A DNA stretch of 64,000 nucleotides from Melastoma dodecandrum (taxonomy: Eukaryota; Streptophyta; Magnoliopsida; Myrtales; Melastomataceae): NCBI GenBank assembly GCA_029817715.1, contig JARUPY010000049.1, forward strand, positions 434,001 to 498,000, written 5' to 3'. Every line of letters begins with the position of its first letter. Within the stretch, counting starts at the first letter, position 1. The notes beneath the pieces were generated by a model. That model had not been told where the DNA came from. It made no database searches and saw only the letters and a program-made list of their open reading frames with translations. Shown here piece after piece: positions 24,035-37,481 of the stretch. The position numbers and the translations under genes are program-made.

Positions 24035-26461
24035 ACGGGTGGGGGTGGTATCAAAAGGAATGAGAGTTGGCTCTTTTCTAAGTTGTTGCTTCTTTGTTGT
24101 CGTCTGATGATTTGAATTATATTATTGCTTTTGAAGTGGTGCTGCTGCCGCTGCTGCTGCTGCTACAATTCTCTCAAAGGAGGGAGGAGTGGTTGCTGTC
24201 CAAAGGAAGGCCTACCCACATCGTAATGAAAAAAGAAGTAAGTGGGTAACAAGAAAAATATAAGGAAATGTCTCATTCCTCCCCCTCCCCAATCAGCGGA
24301 AACATGGCCTTTCATTTTTAATAATTTCTGGGACATTTCAGGAAACAAAACAAAAAAAAAAACAACAAATTGATTCTATCGTCACTTTGATACGATCCTC
24401 TCGTGGTTTATGGTAATTTCAAGCGGGTTAGTACTAAAATTATGAAGTCAACCCATGAAATTTAGCCTTCTTTTAATAAATCAAAAAATTTGCTCGACGT
24501 TGTATGTAGACATATATTATATTCGTACGTGACTAATCATGGAGCATCGTGCGTATACAATGCCGATGAGGTTCAGGACAAAAGTCAATTTTATTGCACG
24601 TATTCCGCTACCTTCTAACGTGCGACACGAGCTGGACAGGGACAAAACACGGATGCCAATCTACTCGCGTTATCCTCTCCCATACATGTTAAGATACATA
24701 CAATAAATACGCAACAACTACGTGTGGGACGTGACTTTATGTCATGCACGTACGTGTTATAATAATAATAGTTGTAACAAAAATGGTTTGGCTGACCGCT
24801 GGATCATTCCAATCTGTTGCTGCTATAATTTTTTTAAAGAAGGGAAAATTTTGTAGGGCATCTTGGGGTTGAGATCGACCTTCGGTTCTGCACGATTCCT
24901 GATTTGGCGCAGCTCTCTCCACCGCGATGAGCAACTAAAGTAACAATAGTAAAATGAACAATATTAGTATTAAATTGTACGGGCCCAAGAGGAGTCAGAT
25001 TCCAAGATCTGCATCTGCATGTCTAAGCTAGGGTTAATACCATTTATTTATATTTAATTATATATATATATAATATATAAGAATCGTTCTTGCTAATAAT
25101 ATATACATCATATTGAATTTGGTTTGTCCTTTTTACCCGTATATGGGCACATCTTGTTTTGGGATAATGTGAAGATAGGTAATAATTTAATACAAGGGAA
25201 AACAAGGGGGTGGAGAGCACATGATGATGATGATGCTGATGATGCGGTGGGGGTGGTGGCAGGGTTCCTTCAATCTTGTCTTTGTTCCTATCCTATCCTA
25301 TCTTTCCTTCTTTTTTTTTTTATATTCATTTCAAATTCACTGTGACATGTCCATAGACCTCTGTCAGAAAATTTTAGTCTTTTTTTTCGAATTTTGTACA
25401 AAAATACCGTATGATTCATTTACGATAACATTATATTTTATAAAATTTATACAGTATTTTATAAAAATAATTTAAATTTAATCATATTTTTGTATAAAAC
25501 TCTCTTTTTTTTTTATTTCTGGCCCCCGTCCGTATGATCAGATATCATCGCGATCTTACCTCCCCACATCCTTTGCCAATTGTATGACGCAGTTCTGTCT
25601 ACAGCAATTTTCAAATATAGAGTAATGATGCTTTTCCGGAATATCAGGCTCAAAATTGCTCATGAATGTCATCTGCTCTTCATTTTCCCGAGATCGAATA
25701 TGCACATAATGGTTCTGTTCCCGATCCATGTTTTATGAATGACGATAAGTTTGTTTTCGAGTTCTTGGTGTTAACGAAGTCTTTGGGATTTTAAGATTGT
25801 GGTTGGTTTGCTGAGATCGATAAGCATGAAATAATTGATAATTGTGTGGGCCAGAAATTCAAATGTCCATCCCCTTTGACCTATTTTTAAATTTCAGTGC
25901 CCTTATTGGCGACCAATTTATTAATCAATCTCTTGTACGCCGTATGATTTTTGAATTTCAAACTTTCATGGAAGAAGAAAAACGAAAGGCGTTTTGGGGA
26001 ATTGAATTGCTAAAAGGGATGCCTCGCTTTGATCAAGGAAGCTCAATTCATCGTTGTTTTTTCTTTTCTTTTTTCAAAATCTGAATTTTCAATTGGGTAA
26101 CGAGTCATTTGTTTTCTTTTAAACTAAAAAAAAAAGTAATAAAAAAAATTCGTAAATCTGAAAAAAGAATGTGGTGATTGATGATCATGGCATGGAGTTG
26201 GAGGAGGGCAAATGCATGTGGGTGGGGGGGAGTCCTCCTGGCTTCTTTTTCCCATGTAATTATCATTCTTAATTATTATTTTTTTTTTGAGTTCGGCCTT
26301 CCCCGGGGGAGCCTAATCATTTCTTCTTTTCAACATTATTGTCAAATTTTGACATTATCATTCCGGGTAGGATTTGTTCATGTCACATCCCACCCCACGA
26401 AATTAAAAAAGTTTAGTAATAGAATGTTGGGTTACATAACATGAGTTTTGTTTCATAATGA

Positions 26462-26493
26462 CGTCATTTGGCGAAATATTTCGCCAAATGACG
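26462..26493. repeat. Perfect 32-base palindrome with adjoining hairpin
   Basis: The half-site CGTCATTTGGCGAAAT is followed immediately by its exact reverse complement, with no spacer. A second near-perfect hairpin follows at 26528-26552 (arms AAGTCGGCCTT and AAGGCTGACTT, three-base loop, one mismatch). Confidence 0.9.
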
Positions 26494-29400
26494 CACTAAC
26501 GAAAATAATTCGTGAACTAACCAATCAAAGTCGGCCTTACAAAGGCTGACTTCACCACACATAGAAAAAATTTTAGCAAACGAAGTCTGGGGCGCTGCAT
26601 GTTTTACTTTTTTTTTGTCTTTTGAATTAAAAAATAATGAATGGGAAGTCTACATAACATAGGATGGTCATACAAAAAGAACGTAATTTGAAATTGGAAT
26701 TGGGGCCTAACAAGGTAGGACACACCCTCTTGTGCCAAAATAATTAGTTTCTTTTTTTTTTTTTTTAAAATACGTATTAAATAGTTCCCGAATTGTTCGT
26801 TTCAATTCCTGACTCATTTACAAAAAGTTAAAATAAAGAGAAAACGTAAATATCGATACCAGGAGACGAAGGATAGGGAAACTTATTAAGTATTCCACAC
26901 GTATTAGACCACGAATGAAGCCTATATATACAGTATTCCTCTCTTTACAAACTTTTTTTTAATAACAATTGAGTGCCACGCGTCGGATTACTTCGGAAAT
27001 CGATTATAAAAAGATTAGACTAATTAAGGAAGGATATTTTCTTTAATTAAATTTGAAATGGAAATATTTCCTTTCATTTCCCATAAAAAATGAAAGGAAA
27101 AAGTAGCAATCCCCCTCATAATTTCAAAAAAGATTCTATCATCGAGGAGATGGCATTGGCTTTCTAGGGAACTACACATTTTAGGGTTTGTTGCCTTTAT
27201 ATATACATTATATATATATATGTATGCCCACCTTGAATAAGAAGGGATACCACCTTCCTCTTTTGGTATCATCTTGCCTTCTTTTTCTCTTTTCACTTTT
27301 ATGGCCCGACTTTTTTAGCTTGTGCCTCCACTTCAATTCCAATTTTACATGAAAATGACATCACGCATTTTGGAATACAAACTAAAAGAATATCACTGAC
27401 TATGCGATGGAAATATACATGTGTATCGTGGACAAAAATTAGGGATTGAATGAAATGGTGTGGGATAGCTGGGTGCCAATATGCCAAACTAAGTGAAGAG
27501 AATAAATACGATTCACTTTCCAATTTTCAAGTTTTAGGGTTCCCCCACACAATATAAATTAACTCTTTCTATCCCATGTGCAGTGCATCTAATCCTAATC
27601 TAATCTAACCCTCTTGCAATAGCATTTGCTACTTTTTCACATTATTCAACAATCAATGGCCAGGCCAGGATGGAAGGAAAAAAAATACCCGAAATATTTT
27701 GAGATAAATTTAGTGACCCACTTTCACAAATTTTCAAACCCCAGCATGCATCATCATGTTCGTTGGGAAAATTCAATTTCACAATATCATATTTTTAAAA
27801 AATAATAATAAATTGAGGGTGTGGTTTGCCTTTTATCTTTCCATTGGTTACCTTTTCAAATGGACGGTGCTGTTATTTACCCAAAACCTAAGTTAGTGAT
27901 TGTTTCAACGAAACTAGGTCCATTTTAATTTCCAAGGAAACAAGAGAATTCATTTATTATGAGAGAAAACAAAAAACCAATTTTAAAAAAAAAATTATGA
28001 GGGAAAACAATTTTATTATGTTTTCCATTTTTTAAAATAAGAATCTAAAATAAAAAACGGATTTTATTTTCTTGAAACGATCTATTGAGAGATTTGTTGC
28101 GTTATTTTTAAAATATTTTGCCCAAATGCCATGTTAAGTTTTCAAATTACTCAAATACGATGGAATCGCTGTCGAGAGCGATTTCTCCTTCAACAGAGAA
28201 AAGGTTTTAAATAGGATCCAAACTCATTGATGGGAACAACGAATTCTAAAAATCGATGGAATTTTTTTGAGAGTTATTGTCCCGTTGGGGAAATTGTTTT
28301 ATCATCCACCGTTGATGGGAAACAAAGCTACTAAATATGGGGCATGCTTACATTGCAATGTATTCTCAACCAATCCCTTTGATCTCGGACGATTTCCACC
28401 ACTCCCCCCACTCGAGCATTTGAAAATGTTGGCTCTTGTTGTCCAATCATGCATTTTTTGTTGAGATGTGTGTACATGTTTAAACTACAAAATTTTATTC
28501 ACAGATTACAATTTAAAAAAAAAACAATAACGGGTTGACATTTACTAAGGGCAGGATTGAACAAGATCATGCGTTCGGATTTCGAATAGATTCACGAGAT
28601 TTTGCTCTTAAAAAAATGACACATGAATATAGCATGGTCTGCTAGCCCCCCTGTTGAAACGAGTGGAGGGTTATATTAAATAGTCACGATTGAATTCTAA
28701 ATCCGACAACAACAAAAGTCATATCCAAAGAAGAAATTTTTTTTGTAAGTTGAAAATCTCGAGGTTGTCGTGTCGTGCATGGACCGTTCCTTATTATTTG
28801 TTGATGATGTGGGGTAAGTCACCTAATCCCTTTTCTTTCACCATCTTTGTTGACTATTTTATTCTACTCGTTGTCTATTGATGTGTGTGTCCATTGTTAT
28901 AGACTAGTTGTGGTTCCATTGATTCCACGGAATTTGGGATTTCCCAAATTTTATTTATTCTCTTAGTTGTTTATTTAATAGGGTCATGAGAAATGTGTGT
29001 TTGTGTGTGTATGGATGGGATCAAAATCGGATCCGGCGAAGTTGACTTTTATGAATTCCGGGGAACAATTGAGCAAAATATTTCTTTCGAAAGGACGTAT
29101 GCTCTTATGTCATTCCCGCATTAAACTAACATGTTCATTCCCTTTTCTAAATGTGACAAATATCAGTACTCATATAATCAATCATTTTGAGTAATTCCTT
29201 TGGACTGATTCATTTTTTAAAAGAAAAAAAAAAGCTCATCAATAAATAGTTAAGTTGTAATTAATCATATATTCATATCCTATTCACATGTGAGATCAAC
29301 AATTCTATTGAGTATGCGCTTTTTTGATAATTTGATTTCATTAAAAAAAAAAAATAGAATTAGCTGCCGAAGTGGAATGTCCAATGTGTCTGGTTGCATA

Positions 29401-29584
29401 AAAGGAATGGGAATGGGTCCAGCAAGGAGGAACCTATCCTGTAGTTAGTATGGGCCTGTAAAAAGCCCATGAGCATAACTCAGACCTATTGCGAGCCCAA
29501 TAATGGCCCAGCCCACTTTGTACTAGCGCCCTGTGACACACACCGACCTCGTCTTTAATCCCCTGGGGAGAATCCGCCTACGTA

Positions 29585-31033
29585 ATGGCGGCAGCGGCAA
29601 TGGCGGCGACGGTTACGGTGGCAGCGAGATCATCTTCCCCGCTTCTCTTCGCTCCCGTAAGAAGACGTCAGAATCCCAGCCTCACCACCCGCTACATCCG
29701 CGTTTTTTCGTCCTCGGATTCTTCGTCTACTTCTCGTGTTTCCGATTCTCCGTCGTCGACCAGGACGCTGGTTTTGTACTCGAAGCCGGGGTGCTGCCTT
29801 TGCGATGGGCTCAAGGAGAAGCTGCAATCGGCGTTCCTAATCGCCGGACCAAACTCCCTCCACGACGTCGTCTTGCAGGTTTCGTTTCGTTCTCCACTTG
29901 CTGGTGTTTCTTCTGCTCTATAATTGCGAGGAAGAAAGGAATAATGGCTTGGAGATTTGATTGTTGTGGTGTACCGTAGATAAGAGATATAACAACTGAT
30001 CCGGAATGGGAGAAGGCTTACCAGTACGAGATTCCAGTCTTGGCTAGGCTGAGGCCCGACGGTACCGAGGTGTGTGCCGTTTGTGTTGGTTTTGGCGCTT
30101 CTTTCACACAATGTCTGTATGTCTGTCTGTATGCAGCTGCTGTTGTTGACAGTTTCTAAGTTATGTTGTGTGGACTGTGGTGTGGCGAAGATGTGTGCAG
30201 TAGACTTGAATGAAATTGAAATTGCGGTGTCAAGTGGAGGATTTTGTTTGGATTAAAATGACCTGGTTGATGATTCAACTCATTGCAAGAAGGGAAAGGA
30301 TGGTATGATTCTCTGTTGCTTTCAGTTGGATGCTTTGTTTTTCCTCCCTTGCAAGAGTAATGAATTGGAGAGCAGTTGAAATGATGATGGTGTGGACCTA
30401 CAGTAAAGACTGGTTGCATTTAGCTTCCAAAGCTAGAAAGACTCTACTCTGGAGGCTGCTTTTCTGCTTAATAGTTTGCTTCATTAAGATTAAACCGCTG
30501 TCGAATGACAAAACGGCCATACTTCTCCTCCTCTATGATCTGCTCATCCGATATTTTCCTTCCAACTGGATTGCCTTGTCAATTGCTTAGTTCAATTCAT
30601 GCACGTCTTCCCCTTCTGCTTAATAGATATGCTTATTGCCAATTAATTTACCCTTTCCAGAGTCTTCTTTCTCTTCCAAATGACGATAATCTAGTCTGAT
30701 GGAAGACATCGAGCTTCATTTTATCAAAGTAAATTTAGCTGTAATTTATTTTCGCTTTCTTATCACAAAAAGGAGCAGATAGAAGACTTTCAGCTAATAC
30801 CATAATATTTGATGTCATCAGATTTGATGAAACTGAAGAGAGAGTTCCGGACATATTTTGAGTTCTTTCACCTTCTTTTACAGTTTATTGACCTTGAAAT
30901 ATTTATGCAGTCATTAAATAATACCTTAATCTGAGTAATTATATACTTGTGGCAGGAAATCCTCCCTCGATTATCCCCACGTCTCGGGGTAGAGCTGATT
31001 CAAAAGAAGATAGCATCTGCCTTAAATCAATGA
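29585..31033 (+). CDS. Glutaredoxin-like small protein (DUF836/C5orf63 type), probably organellar
   Basis: Three exons, 29585-29878, 29980-30069 and 30956-31033, encode 153 residues. The N-terminal ~60 residues are rich in Ala, Ser and Arg with few acids, typical of a transit peptide. The core reads TLVLYSKPGCCLCDGLKEKL, with a CxxC-like redox site (C-C-L-C) after the first beta strand. It continues with IRDITTDPEWEKAYQYEIPV and LARLRPDGTEEILPRLSPRL. This is the thioredoxin fold of the glutaredoxin-like DUF836 family, whose biochemical role in plants I cannot state. All introns are GT-AG in phase 0. The short last exon ends IASALNQ. Length and motifs look complete. Confidence 0.88.
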
Positions 31034-34000
31034 GAGATTTCTGAATTAGGAGCCTTAGGCAGAATTTTTTTTTCCAAAAGTAAAATCTTCAGGGAAGATA
31101 ACAGATTGTTTATGTGCCGTATGGAATGCCTAGAACGTTGCTGGAGTTCTCTACTTTTGTACCAGGTACACTTGTTGTTCTGTCAAACTTCCTCAAAGAT
31201 GAATGTGTCTTCATTGTATTGATATTTGATGATGGTATAACATGGATCGGATCAAATTAATACCTTGTTGTCTAGCCTTTTGCATATTTCTTTTTCTTCT
31301 CATTGATTTGCTTGGAGTTATACATTTTCTCCTTTATGTCATTGAGAAAGAGATAGATTCATACGAATTTTTTGAATAAATTTTTGTTCATGAAAAGACC
31401 AGAATTTCCTGTTTAAAGCTTGTCTATGCTTTAGATTGCTTCCCTAAGACAATCATGATTGCATCCTTAAATAGGACTCATACTCATATAGGCCCAGTTT
31501 CCATCAAAAGCTTTAATCATACATCTGGCACTCTTCGTCTCAATGTTGTTAAACAACCTTTCCCCTTTTCTTCTTCATTTTTTAAAGGAGTAAATATCAA
31601 ACTCTCTGAAGAAAAAGTGGACATTCATGTTGAATTTGTTGCTTTGGTTGCACAATTTTAGCAGCAAAAAGAGGTGCCAGATACTTTTATCAACACAATA
31701 GGAGTGCACACTTAGTCTTGTATATACCAAAAAAAGGAACAATACATTGAATCAGCAATGCATCTTGATTTTTATGCCAGCTGGTTGGTGCCACGACAGG
31801 TAACGAAGAAGAGTCGTGCATAATCCTGTTAGAACCTTGCGGTTGCCACGGATTTCGGTTTACTTCCATTTGTGGTACCAATCATTGTGTGTTGGGGGTT
31901 TTGCTGATGGCACCCTGCTATATCTTTACGCTGAATCATTTCCTGGAATCAGGCAGGGATAACCCTTACCCTTACCTTTTATTGACTAGGAGGCAGAGTG
32001 GTGTCTTCTCTTTTGAATGGTGAACATTTGTAATTGCATTGCTGCATCACCCACTCCTCAGATTTGTTGGCGGCATTAATGTAACGACTGCTAAAGGATT
32101 GCTTACATACGGAAATATTACTTGGACCAGAACACTTGCTCTGCTCTACATGATTTCCCTTGGTGTATCTTCTCTTTCTCAAAGATAGGATTTGGAGATA
32201 TATGCACAGATGTCTATATCTAAGCATCATGTCTTCTTTTTCCCCCTCAAGGAAACCAACAGGGACTTGAAATTGTGGTGTGGTTTCGATATAATTTGAT
32301 CGCTGTGATGGGGTTGCTGCTGCCTGTTTCTGTTTCCTTTTAGAGATTGATATTAGTTTTAGCTGCAAATTCGTGTGTGGAAACGGGACTGGATGATGGG
32401 TACGAAACCAAAGGCTCCATTACATCTGCTGATTGTTTATTTTGCAGGTTTGAGATAGCAGAAAAAACCCAAAGATCATGAAATCCTCCCAGTGGGTGCC
32501 TAAACAACTTGAAGCTTTTCCAAGGTTTTAATGCAGTTTCCAAACGTGGTTATTTTTGCTAGCTGTTACGAACTAGTAAAAAAAAAACAGTGAGACCCGA
32601 GTGGTCTCATCTCATCCACGACTTCAAACAGCAGAGCATAAAGTAGGAAAAAGAAAAATGGGGGAGAATCGATCCGTGATGAGAGCTGGTTTTTGAGATG
32701 ACGTTGGGGGCATTTGCTTGCTCTTGGAATAAATCTTACACGGGGGGGGGACCATTTTCAGACGTAATAATCGACTATGAGAGGGAATTTATTCCAATCC
32801 CCCCCACTCTGACATTTATGATTGGTTTTGTCTCACTTTTATCATTCACTTTATTTTTTTATTATAAATCTTTTTAGCATTTTCTCCCCCAAATATTCTT
32901 CTGATATATATTTGTGGATATGTTGTTGTTTTCAGGGTATTCGGCCGAATGTATATCGCCCAACATGGGAACATTCGTATAAAATCACCATCTCCTCTCG
33001 TAAGCGTACAATTAATTGTTGGCATGAAATGTTTTGATTTTTTATTTCCTTTGTGGGCGTCGATCGGATTCCTCCATATTGTCTGTTGTTCGTATTCCAT
33101 TTCGTAGCTATTATTCACCGGATTGTCCATGGTCCCAAACACCAAATGATAATACTATACGTTTCTTCTTTTTAAGTTATGTAAATTATGACGTATCGTG
33201 CAATTCGTAGCCAGGGCATAAAAATTTATTCCATTGACAAGATCTTTGTGGAATAAACATAAATCGGTGATAATATTAGGTGGTGGTGGGGATGACGTCG
33301 TTCCCACATTTGGCTCGAATCAAATGCTTTGCCCCCCTTGTTTTTCATCTTCATGTTAAATCATCGTTTTTGTTGGGATGTGTCTGTCACGCGGCTCACT
33401 TTAGTGTTAGCCGAGTGATTCAAGAGGGCTGACATTTGTCAGACATTTCTTGCATGTCAACTGTTATGACATGACAGTGCTACTCGAACAGCATCCATGT
33501 TGGTTGTGAGTGTGGTAGGGGAGGGGAGAATAATCTATTGCTGTCCACAAATTAAAACTTAAATCGGAGTAGTGGATCACAACAGTAGATGCCGTAATCG
33601 CCTTATAGTTTTTTTGTGGGTTGTGCCTGGGGATTATAAAAATAAAAATAAAAATAATGTAATTTGAATTTATAATAATGTGCCGGAAGTGATCGTGTCT
33701 CACACACTTGATAATAATAAAAACTAGTGCGTATAACAACCAAAACGAATGATGATACCGAGACGATTAATCTGAGTTGCCTCGGTTAATCGTCGAGAAT
33801 TGATCAGGAGTCATCACCATCGATTGGTCGAGCTAATCATGTATCGAGAAGGAGCCAGTCGAGAGCAGTAGTCTGGTCGAAAAGTAAAGAAACAATCGAG
33901 CATTGGAAAGAGCGACATATCATTCGAGCATATCAAGTCGAGGGGACGTCCCAGACAAAACTGCTACTCATCAAGGCTGCCGATTCCTCGGATCCATATC

Positions 34001-35768
34001 TTTACTTGTAGTGGATTATAAGTGCACACTGAGTTTAGAATGTCAATCAATGGTGATGTAATTGTATCTTACGCATTCTCTCTAATCCTCATGTCGTATC
34101 ATAGTGGTGTTTCTATATTCGTGCATGCATTAGTCCGAGTCTATCCGATTCTATTTACACAGTGGAGCACCATCCGCTCTTCTTCTTCTTCTTCTTCTGG
34201 GGCCGCCCCGAATCAAATGATCCCTTCGCCAAACTTCCCCTCTCAACATACACAATAAAAACAATGCAAGCGCAACGCCACTATCACTCCCCACCCGACC
34301 CAACCCAATCCACTCCTTTAACCACCCTCTACACGATTCCACGATCGAAATATGTTGTAGTAACATGTCCTAAATATGCTCTCCATCGTAAAATTATTAC
34401 GATTATTATTAATATTATTCCCCATCTTACCCCTTTTTTCCTCTTTTGTCAAATCTGTCCTTTGTCTTTTAACACGAATAATCATTTTATTCTTTGGACC
34501 TTTTTTTTTAATTTCTTAATGGGTTCGTTACATACTTTCCCTTTTTCAAAATCTGATCGTGATCGTTGGAATGATATTAAATAAAAACTCTAGGTTTGTC
34601 TGTTTTAGGCCTTTCTGTTTCCCTTCGCCGCGTAGTTAATAAAATTCTATAGTTGGAAGTGAGGATAACGCTGCTGCGTAATGATATCAATGTGTGCACG
34701 TTTTCACCTGACAAAAGGGAAAATTGGAAATATAATAAACATGTGTACGTATTTTAGTGGTTTTATGACTTGGACTGACTTATTCATATAAAAAAAAAAT
34801 GGAATCGGTGGAAACATGAGTAAGCTAACCCAAAATAAAAACATAAAAATAAAATAATATCTTACACCTCTTTTTTTTTTTGGTTTTTGAAATGTTACTT
34901 TTAGTATAACTTTTGTTTATTAAACTTCTCCCTATGTTGAAACGGAATAGTTTATTATCATTTCAAATTAAATTTTGGTTGGGGAAATATTTCTCAATTT
35001 AAGTCATTCAATTTTTAAAATTTTTAAAATAGTATGTATAAAGTCGAGTTTTACATCCTTATTGCTTCAAGGAACTAGACTTTTTAAAAGCCGAGTTTAA
35101 ACTAATTATAAGTTTTTAAAATTTTTGACCGAACTCGATTTGAGTTCCTTAACGCAACAAAGATTCACGGAAGAATAACTCGACGAATTGATTAAGGAGT
35201 GAATTCGACTGATTAGGGCATTATTTGCATAATTTAAGCATTGTCAATTTAAGAATATGGGGGGTGCGTAGCGTAATACCCGAATAACCACCGCAAGGAT
35301 TCACGTAAAACCTTTTAATTAATCTTCACCCCAAAACCTCCTCCTCCCTCTTGCGCGGGGGGGAAGATGAGCCTTACACGAATCCTCCTCATATTCCATC
35401 ACACACGCCTCAACCCCTTTCAATATGGTTTTTTCTTTGTAAAGAGATTCCAGGTGTCAAGAGAGATGGGTTTGCTTGTAAATGGATTATGGGAAAGGAA
35501 AGGAAAAGAAGATAAATGCCATGGGGGGTGCAGCACGGCATAATGCATATGCATGGAATGAATTGCATGTGATTGGTGGTGGTGATGCCCCCACCCCCAC
35601 TCCCTCTTCCTTTTCTCATGTGTATAAATCCACACCCAATACATGGAATGGAATGCCAACTTCAACTTCAGGACAACCTCAACCAACACAAACGAAACCC
35701 CACCACCGGGGGTGTCTTTCCTAGGACTAGAACTAACTATACCAACAAAAACAAAAAACAAAGGCTAC
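31034..35768. other. Long AT-rich intergenic region upstream of the WAT1-type gene
   Basis: No gene supported. It includes a CTT run near 34177-34198, AAAAAT-type runs near 33638, and a short hairpin (GACGATTAA 33762-33770 with TTAATCGTC 33786-33794). Frames here are short, low in complexity and unlike known proteins. Confidence 0.5.
35623..35628 (+). promoter_or_regulatory. Probable TATA box of the WAT1-type gene
   Basis: TATAAA sits about 140 bases upstream of the start codon, after a C-rich stretch, with a plausible short leader between. Confidence 0.5.
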
Positions 35769-37481
35769 ATGGGCTGGGAGACTCTCTACAAGCTGAAGCC
35801 GTACCTGGCCATGGTTTTCCTTCAGTTTGGCTACGCTGGGATGTACATCATCACCCAGATCTCCCTCAAGCGCGGTATGAACCACTTCATCCTCGCCGTC
35901 TACCGTCATGTCGCAGCTACCGTCGTCATCGCGCCCTTTGCCATCCTCCTCGAGCGGTATGCACATTTTTTTCCCATCTTCGAAGCACGTGTTTTCGTGA
36001 AGATCCTCAGACATCGAAGGTTGTATTGAGCCCCAACCGCGGTTCTCTTGTTGTCGCTTGGTTTTCCAGGAAAATAAGGCCGAAGCTAACCCTGCCCATC
36101 TTCCTTCGCATAATGGCACTCGGCTTCCTCGAGTAATCAAATCCCCCTTCACCCTTTTTACACTGCCCTTAGATTGTTTTCAGGTTACTAAAGCAAAATG
36201 CCAGTCATCAAAGACGAACCAACGGATGCCAATTCGAATTTGATGGTAATATAAAGGATCTAAATATTACTTCCCTGTCCTCGAAACAGGCCGGTTTTGG
36301 ACCAGAACTTGTACTATGTTGGGATGAAGTCGACTTCCACCACCTTCGCGGCCGCAACAACCAACATCCTCCCTGCCGTCACCTTTGTCCTTGCTCTTAT
36401 CTTCAGGTAGATCCCCGACTCATGATCTTCTCTGCAGTGGCAAACAAATCGACATCGAGTTGCCGTATTTGTCTTGTCAGGCTGGAAAAGGTGAACGTGA
36501 AAAAGATACAGAGCTTGGCCAAAGTTTTCGGGACTGCAGTCACGGTTGGCGGCGCGATGGTGATGACCTTGTACAAGGGCCCCGCTCTCGACTTCATCAA
36601 ATCGAGAGGCATGTTGAATCACCAAGGATCAGCCGCCGATGAATCAGCCGGCCAGCATTTTGTCACAGGCACCCTCATGCTGCTTGCCAGTTGCTGCGGC
36701 TGGGCTGGTTTCTTCATCTTGCAGGTATTTCATCGCCATAATTCATCCGACCTGTGTGTATATCTATTGTTGTGACAAAGCAGCATTAGTGGATGATTCT
36801 CGGTCCTTGCAGTCATTTACATTGAGGAAGTATCCTGCCGAGCTGTCTCTCACGGCCCTGGTATGCCTGATGGGGGCAGTCCAAGGCACAGCTGTCTCGC
36901 TTGTCCTGGAACGTGACATGAGCATATGGGCGATCAGCTGGGATGAGCGGCTCCTCGCCGCCGTATATTCCGTGAGTACTCAATAGCACGAACCACTGAT
37001 AATCAATCATCAAGAACAGAACCAACCACAACAAGTAACAAAATTTCGTCAATGCTAAATCTGTTACCCCAATCCAGGGTGTGGTGTGCTCCGGAATCGC
37101 ATACTGCACACAAGCGATGGTAATAAAGGAAAGAGGGCCGGTGTTTGTCACTTCCTTTAGCCCACTCTGCATGATAATCACTGCTGCCCTCGGAACAATC
37201 CTGCTCGGGGAGAACATCCGCCTGGGAAGGTATCGTGTCACAACACATCTTGGCTCTCATTTGTTTTCTCAGTATTCTCAGAAACCGATTTCTCTCTCTG
37301 CCTCTGTCCAAATAGCATAATCGGTGCTGTATTCATCGTCACGGGGCTTTACATCGTGGTGTGGGGGAAAAGCAAGGAGCATGGACCCGTGTCGGACATA
37401 TCATTGTCTTCATCAGACGAAAAGGATGTCGCGGCGGTTGGATTGCCCGTCAGTCAAGCCAAACCAAACGGACATACCTGA
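35769..37481 (+). CDS. WAT1-related protein (nodulin MtN21/EamA transporter)
   Basis: Multi-pass transporter of the drug/metabolite superfamily; relatives move auxin or amino acids across vacuolar or plasma membranes, but the substrate here is unknown. Seven exons, 35769-35956, 36070-36132, 36290-36406, 36481-36724, 36813-36971, 37078-37229 and 37316-37481, give 362 residues. Visible family signatures include YLAMVFLQFGYAGMYIITQI, LDQNLYYVGMKSTSTTFAAA and LARVFG-like KVFGTAVTVGGAMVMTLYKG. Others are GVVCSGIAYCTQAMVIKERG, PVFVTSFSPLCMIITAALG and LLGENIRLGSIIGAVFIV. Ten membrane segments in two EamA halves are expected. The cytosolic tail is short and Ser/Asp-rich. It lies just upstream of the LYM gene in the same direction; the pair recalls Arabidopsis At1g21890-At1g21880. 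Confidence 0.93.

Larger units (their letters stand above)
23788..29584. other. Long AT-rich intergenic region
   Basis: About 5.8 kb without a supportable gene. It contains a GT microsatellite (24003-24033), a GCT-rich run near 24143-24164, ATG/GAT repeats near 25221-25245, TA runs near 25057 and 27195, and a perfect 32-base palindrome at 26462-26493. Open frames are short and low in complexity. Confidence 0.5.
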
